Shown here piece after piece: positions 28,701 through 36,113 of a stretch of DNA of 64,000 nucleotides. Position 1 is the first letter of the stretch. Each line of letters starts with the position of its first letter. The stretch covers positions 1-64,000 of the forward strand of contig NZ_LATL02000337.1 of assembly GCF_000972705.2 (NCBI RefSeq), written 5' to 3'. The position numbers and the translations under genes were made by a program. The notes under the pieces were generated by a model. It had not been told where the DNA came from, searched no databases, and saw only the letters and a program-made list of their open reading frames with translations. This stretch comes from Limnoraphis robusta CS-951 (GTDB lineage: Bacteria > Cyanobacteriota > Cyanobacteriia > Cyanobacteriales > Microcoleaceae).

Positions 28701-29000
28701 GAATTTATCAACCCAACCATTTATCAAGTCTTTAATACTGACCCCTCGGAAGCCGTTCGCTCTAAGTTAATTTTACCCTTTATTGAATATTATTTCGACA
28801 TCGAAGTTTATAATCCTTTTGGGGGCGGAATTTTACATCCGCTTTATCCCTTGTTAAATCATGTTCAACTCTTACCGGGAGAACCCAAGGGAGAAACGAT
28901 AGTTCGACTGTTGCTAGAATTTGAAGAAATTTTAATGGAAATTCCGGGGGGTTTAGAATCTGATTTCTGTTTGTGTATCTTGCGCCCAAAGAAATTTTAG
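22704..29000 (+). CDS. Giant sulfotransferase - coiled coil - GT2 - GT2 - GT4 - methyltransferase fusion
   Basis: 2098-residue cytoplasmic multienzyme. In order: sulfotransferase-like domain (about 8-260; PAPS-loop motif GMHRSGTS at 14-21, WGWKDPR); Gln/Glu-rich coiled coil (about 280-495) ending in an IKSSKLWKIR motif; two GW beta modules (about 530-720: IEGWCFH...RLDV...NCGF and FAGWCCH...RRDV...NSGF); GT2 domain 1 (about 845-1080; VVMPVYN, ADDCST, LLDHDDE, YTDDDK); GT2 domain 2 (about 1107-1370; VIIPTKN, FLNNDTE); GT4 domain (about 1390-1770; TGAPLHQYE, ERKGQKDL, ESYPRVILEAMA); class I methyltransferase (about 1815-2098; LLSLGCGMG, HHVKELERF). No signal or membrane span. It probably builds and modifies several steps of one glycan. 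Confidence 0.88.
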   Translation: MDKSDRNSPIIVAGMHRSGTSLTASLLERLGVNIGKRLVGANYGNVKGHFENIDFVEFHKAILHDHNIDELGCTFQSNISLNSRQIEQAQSLIQHNQDSQHPWGWKDPRTTLFLEFWQEILPEAHFVFVYRSPWEVVDSLYRRSTDLTLIKSPELAVKMWIHYNKKILNFYRENPENSLLVNVYKVGTKPQDFVQALNSKFNLNLPSPPEDNFDPYLLVDNILATPRPQLIKHCFPDSIDLYLQIEALAENLSRGLTPVESQVLNQSSSLTWVFKDWSQVRLLEKDKKILTQENDQLKIDIEQWQDKFQEAVDKLVKTETELGQTQLQLDGVEIRYQETLDKLITTEEELGQAQLKANTAENTRKEAVKKLTTVEEELGKTQQQLEGTQIQLQGTEIHAQNLEKNFQEAAEKLMLTETELGKTQGQLEQVQIQYQETLSQLAHTETQLNQNKYHLATLQQSLLASQARFQESLNKIYSLENELGKTQLELVQTQGEVNAIKSSKLWKIREKWVDFKRFSRRTLKAEYIHYIETPTQWEFIGNGDTFTQIEGWCFHTGKRNFTGIRAKIGSETFTGVYGIERLDVAQQFDWIEAAQNCGFRLEIPLKVGNQKVHLELQNRNGKWQKFATYSLQVCPIQASLDVPSPGEQRPGQILFAGWCCHPEYRITQLTLYCGERSMQCAYGLQRRDVGEVFPDWPGSANSGFEALMDVPVGQWPMRLEAELETGETVTYPFSQPLTVRRYGLSAQSSAKMRQLSEFVAAIRQRAAERKQRLGRLLPLPGEIPAIIRQARLMYRKTEATTDLALLPPGFELPKPIDPYDAWLSANQWTQRSLDHLQTRLQTYSAQKLPKISVVMPVYNPPIEFLEKAIESVINQVYSNWELCIADDCSTNPQIALTLNKFSQEDERIRVIFRPENGNISRATNSAAVLATGEFILLLDHDDELTPNALGEIAIYLAEHPETDVLYTDDDKIDTQGKRFAPQFKPDWSPELLLSYMYMGHALVLRRKLFEEVSGMRLGFEGSQDYDLALRITENTRHIAHLPLVLYHWRTAPGSTAISGAAKPASFEAGRQAVQDALNRREIESNVYQPRWAVEQSLGIFSHEFPDNGPSVTVIIPTKNQLKLLQACLKSLLEKTTYQNYEVLIIDNESDDPKTLEYFDWISQAETQPKISILKVANSNGKFSFAAINNRAVEQVKTGYVLFLNNDTEILSPQWLSQMMGYIQLEKVAAVGARLIFPDDHIQHAGIIHGLHHKLAGHAVKLSHRDYFGYLAYSKVVRNYSAVTAACLLTPRQLFLDLGGFDEQNFAVAYNDADYGYRLTENNYRCVYCAEAELLHKEGTSRGFKDDPKEVANFRQKYADKIDPYYSHHLSLANEWFHVQPRRFNIQTSQVKIKPRVLMCSNALEYTGAPLHQYEIAVQLAAQDKIEPVIFCVNDGPLREAYEQKGIPVIVQDHPLINIYQREQYDLALQDFAEQIQLNCYDVVYANTLENFFMVDCAQKMGVPSVWNVHESEAWQTYFNGFGGEIAARALECFRYPYRIIFVADATRNTYLPLNSHHNFTVIHNGMDVERFKLVAEQWNRKDAREALQIKASEVVILLLGTVCERKGQKDLVKALALLPPEYYSRIRCFIVGDRPSVYSTQLTTLVKHLPPILQSKISIVPETPETPKYYQAADIFVCTSRIESYPRVILEAMAYNLPIITTPVFGISEQVKPGVNGLFYTPDKPEELAKNLIKLLDNESERQHLADNAKYVLASLNSFEEMTQEYQQIFEEAYFINPHPHQTLPPQEFIQPVSTPEAVSQPTKPTQDKSYWEANPTAASASEWISNPIIEDVIHQRMSGGQTNKYWLRWLIEDYFAGRTFNNLLSLGCGMGNHEVTLAQANFARSIDAFDFSEASLEMAKRRAEIAGVKVNFYTDDFNTFSLDSGKKYDIAFCSGSLHHVKELERFLEIVHRSLHPEGYFIVNEYIGDNYCIYNRKKVELINRLYACFNELLRSGLQSEFINPTIYQVFNTDPSEAVRSKLILPFIEYYFDIEVYNPFGGGILHPLYPLLNHVQLLPGEPKGETIVRLLLEFEEILMEIPGGLESDFCLCILRPKKF

Positions 29001-29051
29001 CAACGATGTTTAAAGCTAAATTGTTACCGAAAAAATAGTCAGGAGAAAAAC

Positions 29052-30653
29052 TTGAACCCCCAAAATATCAATCCATCTGAACGCATTGAACCGCCTCATT
29101 TTATCATTTTAGGAACACAAAAAGGCGGAACAAACTCCCTGTATAACCATCTGTGTCAGCATCCTCAGATTTTACCTGCAACCCAAAAAGAAGTTCATTT
29201 TTTTACCTTACACTATCACAAGGGAATAGACTGGTATCGATCTCAATTTCCCTCAACAGCCGATGGAAAACTCTTGCTAACCGGGGAAGGAACCCCTTAT
29301 TATCTGTTTCATCCTGGTGTTCCTCAACGGGTTTATAATCACTTTCCACACATGAAATTTATAGTGTTACTGAGAAACCCTATAGATCGAGCGATTTCTC
29401 ATTACTATTGGGAAGTTAATTTAGGCTATGAAATGTTATCCTTAGAAGAAGCCATTAGCCAAGAACATAATCGTCTTCTGGGAGAAACCGAAAAAATCCT
29501 AGCCGATGAAAATTATTATAGTTATAACCATCAACATTATTCCTATCTTTCCCGAGGAATTTATATCGAACAACTGGAAAACTGGATGAATTTCTTTCCG
29601 CGAGAACAGTTTTTAATCCTCAAAAGCGAAGACTTTTCGAGCCAATCTCCAGAGATCCTCAATCAAGTGTTTGATTTTCTCAATTTACCCCGTTTTCAAC
29701 TGCTGAATTACAAAAAATATAATGTCGGAGAGTATCCATCCGCCCCGCAAAAAGTCCGAGATAAACTCTCAAAATACTTTCAACCGCATAATCAAAAACT
29801 GGTAGAATTAATCGGTGAAGCGTTTGAATGGAAAGTCGAAGAATCAACGCCAAAATCGGAATCCGAAAACTTCTTGAGAGAACAGACGAGAGAAATGAAT
29901 TCTTCTCCCTTATTTTTGTCTACTACCCAAATCAAAAAACCGATGATGAACGAGTCGAAAATTGATTATGAAGGGGCTTGGGATGACTATGTTAAAAATT
30001 GGCAGAGTACCGACTCTGAATATATTTATCCCGGCGATGAATGGATCGGGTTAGCCGCAGGTGCCGCTCAAACTTTAGCCGAATATGAGGCGTTAATTGA
30101 AAACCAGTTTATTACGCCTTATATTAAACCCCATCAAACCGTTTTAGAAATTGGAATAGGGGGCGGAAAAACCGCCGCATTACTGTTAAAATATTGTCAA
30201 AACGTAGTTTGTGCAGATATCTCCGAAGGAATGTTGCAAGCAACCCGCGATCGCTTAGGGGAAGAACGAGTCAGCTATGTCAAACTGGATGGTTTAAGCT
30301 TAGAAGGTGTTGACTCAGGTTCAATTGATGTCTGTTTCTGCTACGATACGATGGTGCATATAGAACCGCGAGATATCTTTAACTATCTCACCCAAATTCC
30401 TCGGCTGATGCGGGGCGATCGCCTCTGTCTTTTTCACCATACAAATGTTTTAAGTGAATTGGGATGGAAGAAATTTCTAAGTGATTGGGATAAGAACTTA
30501 TTGGGGCGCCGACATGGAACGGCATTTTCAGTGATGACCGACTCAATAATGGAAAAATTTCTCACCCATCTCAACTATGAGATTCTATTAAAAGATACTC
30601 AATCCGTTCCGAGAGATTGTGTTTGGGTGTGTCGAGCGCCCGCCGAATTTTAA
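29052..30653 (+). CDS. Sulfotransferase-methyltransferase fusion
   Basis: 533 residues starting with TTG, supported by AGGAG ten bases upstream. The N-terminal domain (about 10-265) is a sulfotransferase: the PAPS 5'-phosphosulfate loop is in FIILGTQKGGTNS, with the 3'-phosphate motif region FIVLLRNPIDRAISHY. After a linker, a class I methyltransferase domain (about 295-533) carries TVLEIGIGGGKTAALL, an acidic CADIS and CFCYDTMVHIEP. Both activities on one chain suggest that sulfation and methylation of a glycan are linked. It lies 51 bases after the giant glycosyltransferase gene. Confidence 0.87.
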   Translation: MNPQNINPSERIEPPHFIILGTQKGGTNSLYNHLCQHPQILPATQKEVHFFTLHYHKGIDWYRSQFPSTADGKLLLTGEGTPYYLFHPGVPQRVYNHFPHMKFIVLLRNPIDRAISHYYWEVNLGYEMLSLEEAISQEHNRLLGETEKILADENYYSYNHQHYSYLSRGIYIEQLENWMNFFPREQFLILKSEDFSSQSPEILNQVFDFLNLPRFQLLNYKKYNVGEYPSAPQKVRDKLSKYFQPHNQKLVELIGEAFEWKVEESTPKSESENFLREQTREMNSSPLFLSTTQIKKPMMNESKIDYEGAWDDYVKNWQSTDSEYIYPGDEWIGLAAGAAQTLAEYEALIENQFITPYIKPHQTVLEIGIGGGKTAALLLKYCQNVVCADISEGMLQATRDRLGEERVSYVKLDGLSLEGVDSGSIDVCFCYDTMVHIEPRDIFNYLTQIPRLMRGDRLCLFHHTNVLSELGWKKFLSDWDKNLLGRRHGTAFSVMTDSIMEKFLTHLNYEILLKDTQSVPRDCVWVCRAPAEF

Positions 30654-30714
30654 TGAATTTCTCTGTGATCTGCTGAAGTTTGTAGTAATCTTAAAAACCC
30701 ATTTTACATGAATC

Positions 30715-31956
30715 ATGCGAGCCTTATTTTTGCATCCGAACTTTCCTGCTCAATATCGTCATATTATCACCGCATTAGGAGCTGATCCGAAAAATCAAGT
30801 TGTGTTTGGGACGAAAAATGAGCGTCCCGAGTGGAACATTCCCGGAGTTCGCAAAGCCCTATTTAAACCCTCTCGCGATGCCAGTCCCCAAACCCATCAG
30901 TATGTCCGCGCCCTAGAAAGTGCCGTGTTGCATGGACAGGGTGTATTTAGAATGGCCGAACAACTGAAAGCCCAAGGGTTTGTCCCTGACGTCATCTGTG
31001 GTCATTCCGGTTGGGGGCCAACGCTGTTTGTCAAAGAAGCCTTTCCCGATGTTCCCCTACTGTGTTATTTTGAATGGTTCTATCACAGTAAAGGATCGGA
31101 TGCAGATTTTGACCCCGCCGATCCCCTAACCGTTGATGATATGGCCCGAATTCGGATTAAAAATACTCCGATCCTGGTCGATTTGTACACCTGCGACTGG
31201 GGACTTTCTCCCACCTATTGGCAGCGAGCGCAATTTCCCCCGGAACTGCAAAGCAAAATCTCCGTTCTCCATGATGGCGTCGATACCAGCTACTTTAAAC
31301 CCGATCCGGGAGCAAAACTGGTTCTTCCCAACTGCGATTTATCAGGTGTAGAGGAACTGGTGACTTATGTAGCCCGAGGAATGGAACCCTATCGAGGTTT
31401 TCCGGAATTTATTGAAGCAGTGGCGTATATCCAGGAGCGTCGGCCTAACTGTCATGTGGTGGTGGTGGGTTCGGAACGGGTTTGTTATGGCAAATCCTTA
31501 CCCGATGGGGTCAGTTACAAAGAGCATATGCTCAAGAGAATTCCCTTGGATTTATCGCGAATTCATTTTGTCGGGCCATTGCCTTACGGCCAATATTTAA
31601 AAGTGATTCAAGCATCTGACGTCCATATCTATCTAACGCGACCCTTTGTGCTGTCCTGGTCAATGATTGAGTCGATGTCTACGGGGTGTTTAGTGGTGGG
31701 TTCGGATACGCCGCCGGTCAAGGAAGTGATTCGCGATGGCGAAAACGGTTTATTAGTAGACTTTTTCTCCCCCAAACAGATCGCCGATCGGGTCTGTGAA
31801 GTCCTCGATCACCCAGACCACATGGCTGAAATCCGTCTCAAAGCACGCCAAACGGCTTTAGAACGCTATGATTTAGCGAAACTGTTACCCCAACAGTTAA
31901 AACTGATTCAGGACGTGGCAAATCGTTCCTTAAGCGTTCTCCGGCTTGGAAATTGA
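30715..31956 (+). CDS. Glycosyltransferase family 4 protein
   Basis: 413-residue GT-B retaining glycosyltransferase. The N-terminal domain starts MRALFLHPNFPAQYRH, typical of a cyanobacterial and proteobacterial GT4 subgroup. The C-terminal domain has YVARGMEPYRGF, a nucleotide-sugar contact region LSWSMIESMSTGCLVVGSD and an E at the EX7E position. Donor and acceptor are not predictable. It is the last gene of the plus-strand run from 17.2 kb, 61 bases after the preceding gene. Confidence 0.9.
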   Translation: MRALFLHPNFPAQYRHIITALGADPKNQVVFGTKNERPEWNIPGVRKALFKPSRDASPQTHQYVRALESAVLHGQGVFRMAEQLKAQGFVPDVICGHSGWGPTLFVKEAFPDVPLLCYFEWFYHSKGSDADFDPADPLTVDDMARIRIKNTPILVDLYTCDWGLSPTYWQRAQFPPELQSKISVLHDGVDTSYFKPDPGAKLVLPNCDLSGVEELVTYVARGMEPYRGFPEFIEAVAYIQERRPNCHVVVVGSERVCYGKSLPDGVSYKEHMLKRIPLDLSRIHFVGPLPYGQYLKVIQASDVHIYLTRPFVLSWSMIESMSTGCLVVGSDTPPVKEVIRDGENGLLVDFFSPKQIADRVCEVLDHPDHMAEIRLKARQTALERYDLAKLLPQQLKLIQDVANRSLSVLRLGN

Positions 31957-32323
31957 GTGCATAGCATCCGTGTGTTCATTCGCCTTACGGTGGTCTAAGC
32001 GTCCAGGGGTAATGTGAGGGGATGACAGAGGATCAACTGGAACCATTCGCAAACCCACTGCGTCTAGAACGGTTGGGTACTCGACATAACTTTATAGAGA
32101 AGTGATTAGCAGACACTTAGAGGAAGGTCAAGTTTGAAAACATTTAAGGTAAACTACTGCCGTATAAACAGTCACCGACAGCCAGTAGACAGAACTGGTT
32201 GTCAGGCACTAGACTTGCTGAGGGCGGAAAGGTTAAACTACTGCCGAACAAAGTATGGTGTCTCAGGCAGTGTCTGTAGTCCCAATGGTTTTATTGACAT
32301 GATTGCGGAGGAGTGAAAAATCA
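31957..32323 (+). promoter_or_regulatory. Leader region of the RTX gene with paired repeats
   Basis: 367 bases without a convincing gene. TAAACTACTGCCG occurs twice, at 32150-32162 and 32234-32246 (84 bases apart). The second copy begins a stem, ACTGCC (32240-32245) with GGCAGT (32266-32271); the first copy is followed by a weaker version of the same pairing. A GGTTGTCAGGCA / GGTGTCTCAGGCA similarity extends the duplication. Immediately before the RTX start codon is GCGGAGGAG, a strong ribosome binding site. The repeats may be part of an untranslated leader. Confidence 0.5.
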
Positions 32324-34450
32324 ATGACATCACAACCAATCGGTAATCCGACAAGACTTGACGAAATACTCGGCTCGGGTCCTAATTTTTGGGATCAAAA
32401 TTCGATAGTGGCGGTGAAACCGGATACTGTTTTGGGGGGAATCGGCAATGATACGATTCTCTCAGCCACTTTGGGCGGCAGTCAAATCGAGGGCAACCAA
32501 GACAACGATATTCTCACCAGTAGAGGCCCTAACGATACACTTTTCGGGGGTCAAGGTAATGACTCTCTGATTGTCGAAAACGTCTCAACAGCAGTTGGCG
32601 ATGACGGTCGCGATACCCTAACCGCTACTTCAACAGCTACCCTGTACGGGGGCGCTGACCGAGACTTTATGATCGCCCTGTCGGTCAACAACTTGCAGTT
32701 CGGAAACGAGGGGAATGACACCATCTTAGGGGGTGTCCAGGGCGGTGACTCCATCTATGGCGGTAAAGACAACGACCTGATCGGGTTCTCGACCACTGGC
32801 GGTGGCAGTAACATCGGCATTTCCATCGGATCTCAAATTGCAGGCGTTAACCAAGGTCGTAACTTCGTTGCAGGAAACCTTGGTAACGACACGATTTTTG
32901 GTACAGGTGAATCTGAAAGCCTTTACGGGGGTCAAGATGACGACTCCATTGTTGGGGTCGGTAGCAACAGTTTCGTCGGTGGTGATTTGGGTGATGATAT
33001 TGTCGTTATCCAAAACCGCATCGAACAACGGACTGCGATCGGCGGAACATCGGCAGCAGCCTCTACTGTCGGTATCAGCCGGACAACCCTTGAAGGGGGC
33101 GATGGTGACGACCTCCTCAGAGGCGGTATTGGCTTATTTGGCGAAGGTAGTAACCTGTTTAACGGTGGCGCGGGTAGCGACACGATCCAAAGTTTCGCTG
33201 TCCAGGATTCCATCTTTGGGGGCGATGGGGATGACAGTCTGATGACAATGACCTCAGATGTCCTCACCGCTCAAGGTGTATTCAGCAGTTTACCGGGTTT
33301 TGCCGGAGAAAGTACCCTCGATGGCGGTGAAGGCGCTGACACCCTGACAGCCGCTTTTGAGAGCGATTTCATGCTTGGGGGTGGCGGTGATGACCTCCTC
33401 AGAGGCTTGTTCACTCTGATGGATGGCGGAGACGGCAATGACACCCTCGATGGTTCTGGCTTCGTTAGAACTGCAACCACTTCACTCGAAGTCAGTCTGT
33501 TTGGCGGTGCAGGTAATGACATCCTGAGTGGCGCGTCTCAAGCTGCAACCGCAACCGGTTTAATCAATACCTTTGCGGGCGGTTCCGGAGACGACACCAT
33601 TACCCTCAATTCCACCAGTGATGTCTTACTCACAGACTCCGCAAACCTGGAAGGAAATGACAACATTACTGCCAATTATCAATTTGAAGGGAATCAAGCC
33701 CCAGAAGGTGAAGTTTTTGTTCTGTTTGACACCTTGGGCGACAACGTGATTAACGGTAGTATAGGGGATGACAGTATCCGAGGCGGTGCGGGTGATGATA
33801 TCCTGCGTGGCGGTACGATTGTAGGTATTACCAGTGACAATACCGAAGCATTGCCATTTATCGGTGCTGGAGATGACACCATTGTAGCAGGGGGTGGAAA
33901 TGACTTCCTCTTCGGTGGCCAGGGCGATGACTCTCTCGTTGGTCAAGATGGAGATGATACCCTCCAAGGTAGCTTCAACTCCGACCCTGTTACAGGTGGG
34001 CCTTCTTTTGGAGATACGTTAGTTGGTGGAGAGGGAAGCGATTCCTTCTTCTATCAGTTTAAAGATGAAGTCTTCCAAAGTAGCGGAGCAACAAGCACGA
34101 TAGGTGACTTGATTGGGGACTTCACTGTTGGCGTTGATAAGTTAGTCTTTACTCGTCGGGGTGCAACTACCAATGGTGGCTTCAACTTTGCTTCCACTGG
34201 ACGCCCGAACGACGATGAGTTAATTGAACTGAGTCCTACTCAAACTTACCTAGCCTCTGGAACCAGTACCGTCACTGGTGTTGTACGGGCAGAAATCAAT
34301 ACAGGAGTTCTCGTTTACCAACGCCAAGGCGGTATCTTACAGTACGATCCAGATGGTCTCGGTCCTGATGCTGCTACGACTGTCGCTCGCTTTAGTTTAG
34401 TCGATGGACGTGGCCCTGATTTGTCTCGGACTGACGTTACCTTTATCTAA
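32324..34450 (+). CDS. RTX-type calcium-binding repeat protein, probable type I secretion substrate
   Basis: 708-residue acidic, Gly/Asp-rich protein from ATG 32324 (GGAGGAG just upstream; the in-frame ATG at 32303 lacks a site). No N-terminal signal peptide. Many hemolysin-type nonapeptides (GGxGxDxLx variants such as GGQGNDSLI, GGDGDDLLRG, GGAGDDILRG) from about residue 25 to 570 would form calcium-bound parallel beta-rolls. The last about 120 residues form a C-terminal domain (VGVDKLVF, LQYDPDGLGPDAATTVARF) of the kind seen in RTX proteins that leave through type I secretion. Its role may be as a surface or sheath protein. The probable exporter is at 42.2-48.2 kb. Confidence 0.88.
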   Translation: MTSQPIGNPTRLDEILGSGPNFWDQNSIVAVKPDTVLGGIGNDTILSATLGGSQIEGNQDNDILTSRGPNDTLFGGQGNDSLIVENVSTAVGDDGRDTLTATSTATLYGGADRDFMIALSVNNLQFGNEGNDTILGGVQGGDSIYGGKDNDLIGFSTTGGGSNIGISIGSQIAGVNQGRNFVAGNLGNDTIFGTGESESLYGGQDDDSIVGVGSNSFVGGDLGDDIVVIQNRIEQRTAIGGTSAAASTVGISRTTLEGGDGDDLLRGGIGLFGEGSNLFNGGAGSDTIQSFAVQDSIFGGDGDDSLMTMTSDVLTAQGVFSSLPGFAGESTLDGGEGADTLTAAFESDFMLGGGGDDLLRGLFTLMDGGDGNDTLDGSGFVRTATTSLEVSLFGGAGNDILSGASQAATATGLINTFAGGSGDDTITLNSTSDVLLTDSANLEGNDNITANYQFEGNQAPEGEVFVLFDTLGDNVINGSIGDDSIRGGAGDDILRGGTIVGITSDNTEALPFIGAGDDTIVAGGGNDFLFGGQGDDSLVGQDGDDTLQGSFNSDPVTGGPSFGDTLVGGEGSDSFFYQFKDEVFQSSGATSTIGDLIGDFTVGVDKLVFTRRGATTNGGFNFASTGRPNDDELIELSPTQTYLASGTSTVTGVVRAEINTGVLVYQRQGGILQYDPDGLGPDAATTVARFSLVDGRGPDLSRTDVTFI

Positions 34451-34491
34451 ACGTATGAGGCGCGTTCTCTGGAATTCTCAATAAAATTAAG

Positions 34492-34523
34492 TAGGATGGG
34501 CATTGCTCATCCTATTGTTTTTT
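34492..34523 (+). terminator. Terminator of the RTX gene
   Basis: TAGGATG (34492-34498) pairs with CATCCTA (34508-34514), followed by TTGTTTTTTG. It lies 42 bases after the stop codon. Confidence 0.8.
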
Positions 34524-34598
34524 GAGTTGGGATACCAAATCCGATTGGTAGAGTAGCACTTTAAATTCCTCCCAAATTTTGCATGAACGCTGCGATTA

Positions 34599-34695
34599 CC
34601 TCTTGCCTTTTGCCTCTTGCCTTTTGCCTTTTGCCTCTTGCCTTTTGCCTTTTGCCTCTTGCCTTTTGCCTCTTGCCTCTTGCCTTTTGCCTTTA
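34599..34695. repeat. Heptanucleotide repeat array (TTGCCTC/TTGCCTT)
   Basis: About fourteen copies of TTGCCTY heptamers in tandem, alternating C and T in the last base. It separates the RTX gene from the convergent glycosyltransferase-like gene. STRR class, as at 16321-16393. Confidence 0.85.
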
Positions 34696-34732
34696 CTGAC
34701 TACAATGGCAAACTGACTTTCAGACAGGGATT

Positions 34733-35611
34733 TTAATCGCTAGTTTCAGGATTTTGAAATTTAACTTGTTTACCAATTAAATTCAAAAAACTTGAGCCAA
34801 AATGTTGAATTTCCATAAAATTAGCATGACTGGGAGCCGCTTTATAGATTTTAAAGGTTTTCATAATTCCTAATGTTGCCGCGCTTTCTAACGGCCCCAC
34901 AAAGCTACAATCTCGGTCTAAAAAATAGGGTTGTTTCACCCAATATTCCATCTGTTCAGCATTTAAAAAATAACACCCAGAATGAGGGTTTAAAGCCCGT
35001 TGAAACTTAACAGATTGTTCCATGACTTTTCCCACAAATTGCGGTTTTTCCTGTACATTTTGAAACTTAGCCGTTAGATGAGGTAAAAGATCGCCATCCA
35101 CATAAGCTTTGGCGACTTTACCATTCGGAGAAATTTCATAGCGGTTTAATTGCAATAAACATCCATTTCCTGCATGATGAGTGAACCAACCTAACTTGAC
35201 AAATAACCAAGGATCATGTAATATTAAATCATCTTCTAAATAGCAATAATAATCGTACTTACCCAAACCCTCTCGTAAAACCGCTTGACATTCAAACCCC
35301 AACAACATCGGTTCAGCTTGAGTTTGATGATGTTTGTAACTTCCCGCAGGAAACGGAAGATGGGCTAATAAATGAGCGTTTTGGGTGGTACAAATCACAA
35401 TATCAATCTCGTTTCTGTTGGTTTCGTTAGCCGGAAGGGTAACACATTTAGCAATATCAATTGTGCATTGAGACTGGCTATACAACCCCCGCAACGCTGT
35501 TAACGCCATACCTAATGCCATCATCCGGGGACGAGGATCTTTATTGAGGGAAGCGTGTTTTCCTTCGTCTGTGGCTTTGTAAAAATGGGGAAGAGTAAAT
35601 AAAATTCGCAT
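34733..35611 (-). CDS. Putative GT-A-fold glycosyltransferase
   Basis: 292-residue soluble protein that I do not recognise as a named family. The central [15 protein letters not shown] segment has an acidic EDD motif after a hydrophobic strand, as at the metal site of GT-A glycosyltransferases, and later PHSGCYFL with [12 protein letters not shown] fits the acceptor half of such folds. No signal peptide or membrane span. Neighbours on both sides of the locus are glycosyltransferases, which supports the call. Function is inferred from one motif and context. Confidence 0.55.
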   Translation of the reverse strand: MRILFTLPHFYKATDEGKHASLNKDPRPRMMALGMALTALRGLYSQSQCTIDIAKCVTLPANETNRNEIDIVICTTQNAHLLAHLPFPAGSYKHHQTQAEPMLLGFECQAVLREGLGKYDYYCYLEDDLILHDPWLFVKLGWFTHHAGNGCLLQLNRYEISPNGKVAKAYVDGDLLPHLTAKFQNVQEKPQFVGKVMEQSVKFQRALNPHSGCYFLNAEQMEYWVKQPYFLDRDCSFVGPLESAATLGIMKTFKIYKAAPSHANFMEIQHFGSSFLNLIGKQVKFQNPETSD

Positions 35612-35624
35612 AATATTAAGAAAT

Positions 35625-35694
35625 AAGGGAACGGGGAACAGGGGGGAGTAGGGAGTGGGGAATAGTTACAAATTTAGACAACGGGGAACAGGAG
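35625..35694. repeat. GGGGAACAGG-type low-complexity repeat
   Basis: Degenerate GGGAACA/GGGGAATA heptamer-like repeats upstream of the minus-strand gene ending at 34733 and just after the four-helix-bundle gene. Confidence 0.6.
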
Positions 35695-36057
35695 TCAATG
35701 TTCTAACTTCTTAATAAGAGCAATAATCATTTGACTTTCTTCTCGGAGAATAGTTGTTATCAATTCTATATTGGCTTGGTTACATAGTCCAACTCTTTCA
35801 GATAAAATCAGATGAGTTTCTAACTCATTAATTGAACCTTGAGCAATATTCAGAAATCTAATATACTCCGCCGTTGATCTTCTACCATAACCTTCTGCTA
35901 TATTAGCAGGAATAGATGCCGAAGATCTTCTGATTTGTTGTACCATCCCATACAACTCATGTTTAGGGAAGACTTGAGTCAAAAAATAACACTTTTCAGC
36001 TATATCTATACCTTTTTGCCAAATCTTTAAGTCTTTAAAATCATTAATTTGGGACAT
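35695..36057 (-). CDS. Four-helix-bundle protein (S23 / rRNA intervening-sequence protein family)
   Basis: 120-residue all-helical protein of the S23/TIGR02436 family, whose relatives are encoded in 23S rRNA intervening sequences and as accessory proteins (Avd) of diversity-generating retroelements. Typical motifs: FKDLKIWQKGIDIAEKCY, IRRSSASIPANIAEGYGR and FLNIAQGSINELETHL. GAGG lies just before the ATG. No retroelement reverse transcriptase or template repeat was seen near it. It sits between two glycosyltransferase genes and is bordered on both sides by heptamer repeats, so it may have arrived as a small cassette. Its biochemical role is unknown. Confidence 0.88.
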   Translation of the reverse strand: MSQINDFKDLKIWQKGIDIAEKCYFLTQVFPKHELYGMVQQIRRSSASIPANIAEGYGRRSTAEYIRFLNIAQGSINELETHLILSERVGLCNQANIELITTILREESQMIIALIKKLEH

Positions 36058-36083
36058 TTAAAAACCTCTTAATGGACTATTTT

Positions 36084-36113
36084 CTGTTCCCTGTTCCCTG
36101 TTCCCTGTTCCCC
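36084..36113. repeat. TGTTCCC heptamer array
   Basis: Four tandem TGTTCCC heptamers, the reverse complement of the GGGAACA type at 2616-2636, directly between two genes. Confidence 0.8.

Noticed and set aside
32551..33967. Minus-strand frames opposite the RTX gene
   Set aside because: Caused by Gly/Asp repeat codons, which read Ser/Pro/Val-rich on the other strand.
34599..34695. TTGCCTY repeats as a CRISPR or coding repeat
   Set aside because: Seven-base units without spacers; fits cyanobacterial STRR arrays.
35695..36057. Diversity-generating retroelement based on the Avd-like four-helix-bundle protein
   Set aside because: No DGR-type reverse transcriptase, no template/variable repeat pair and no C-lectin target were seen nearby. 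The only reverse transcriptase (5550-7364) is clearly a group II intron protein.
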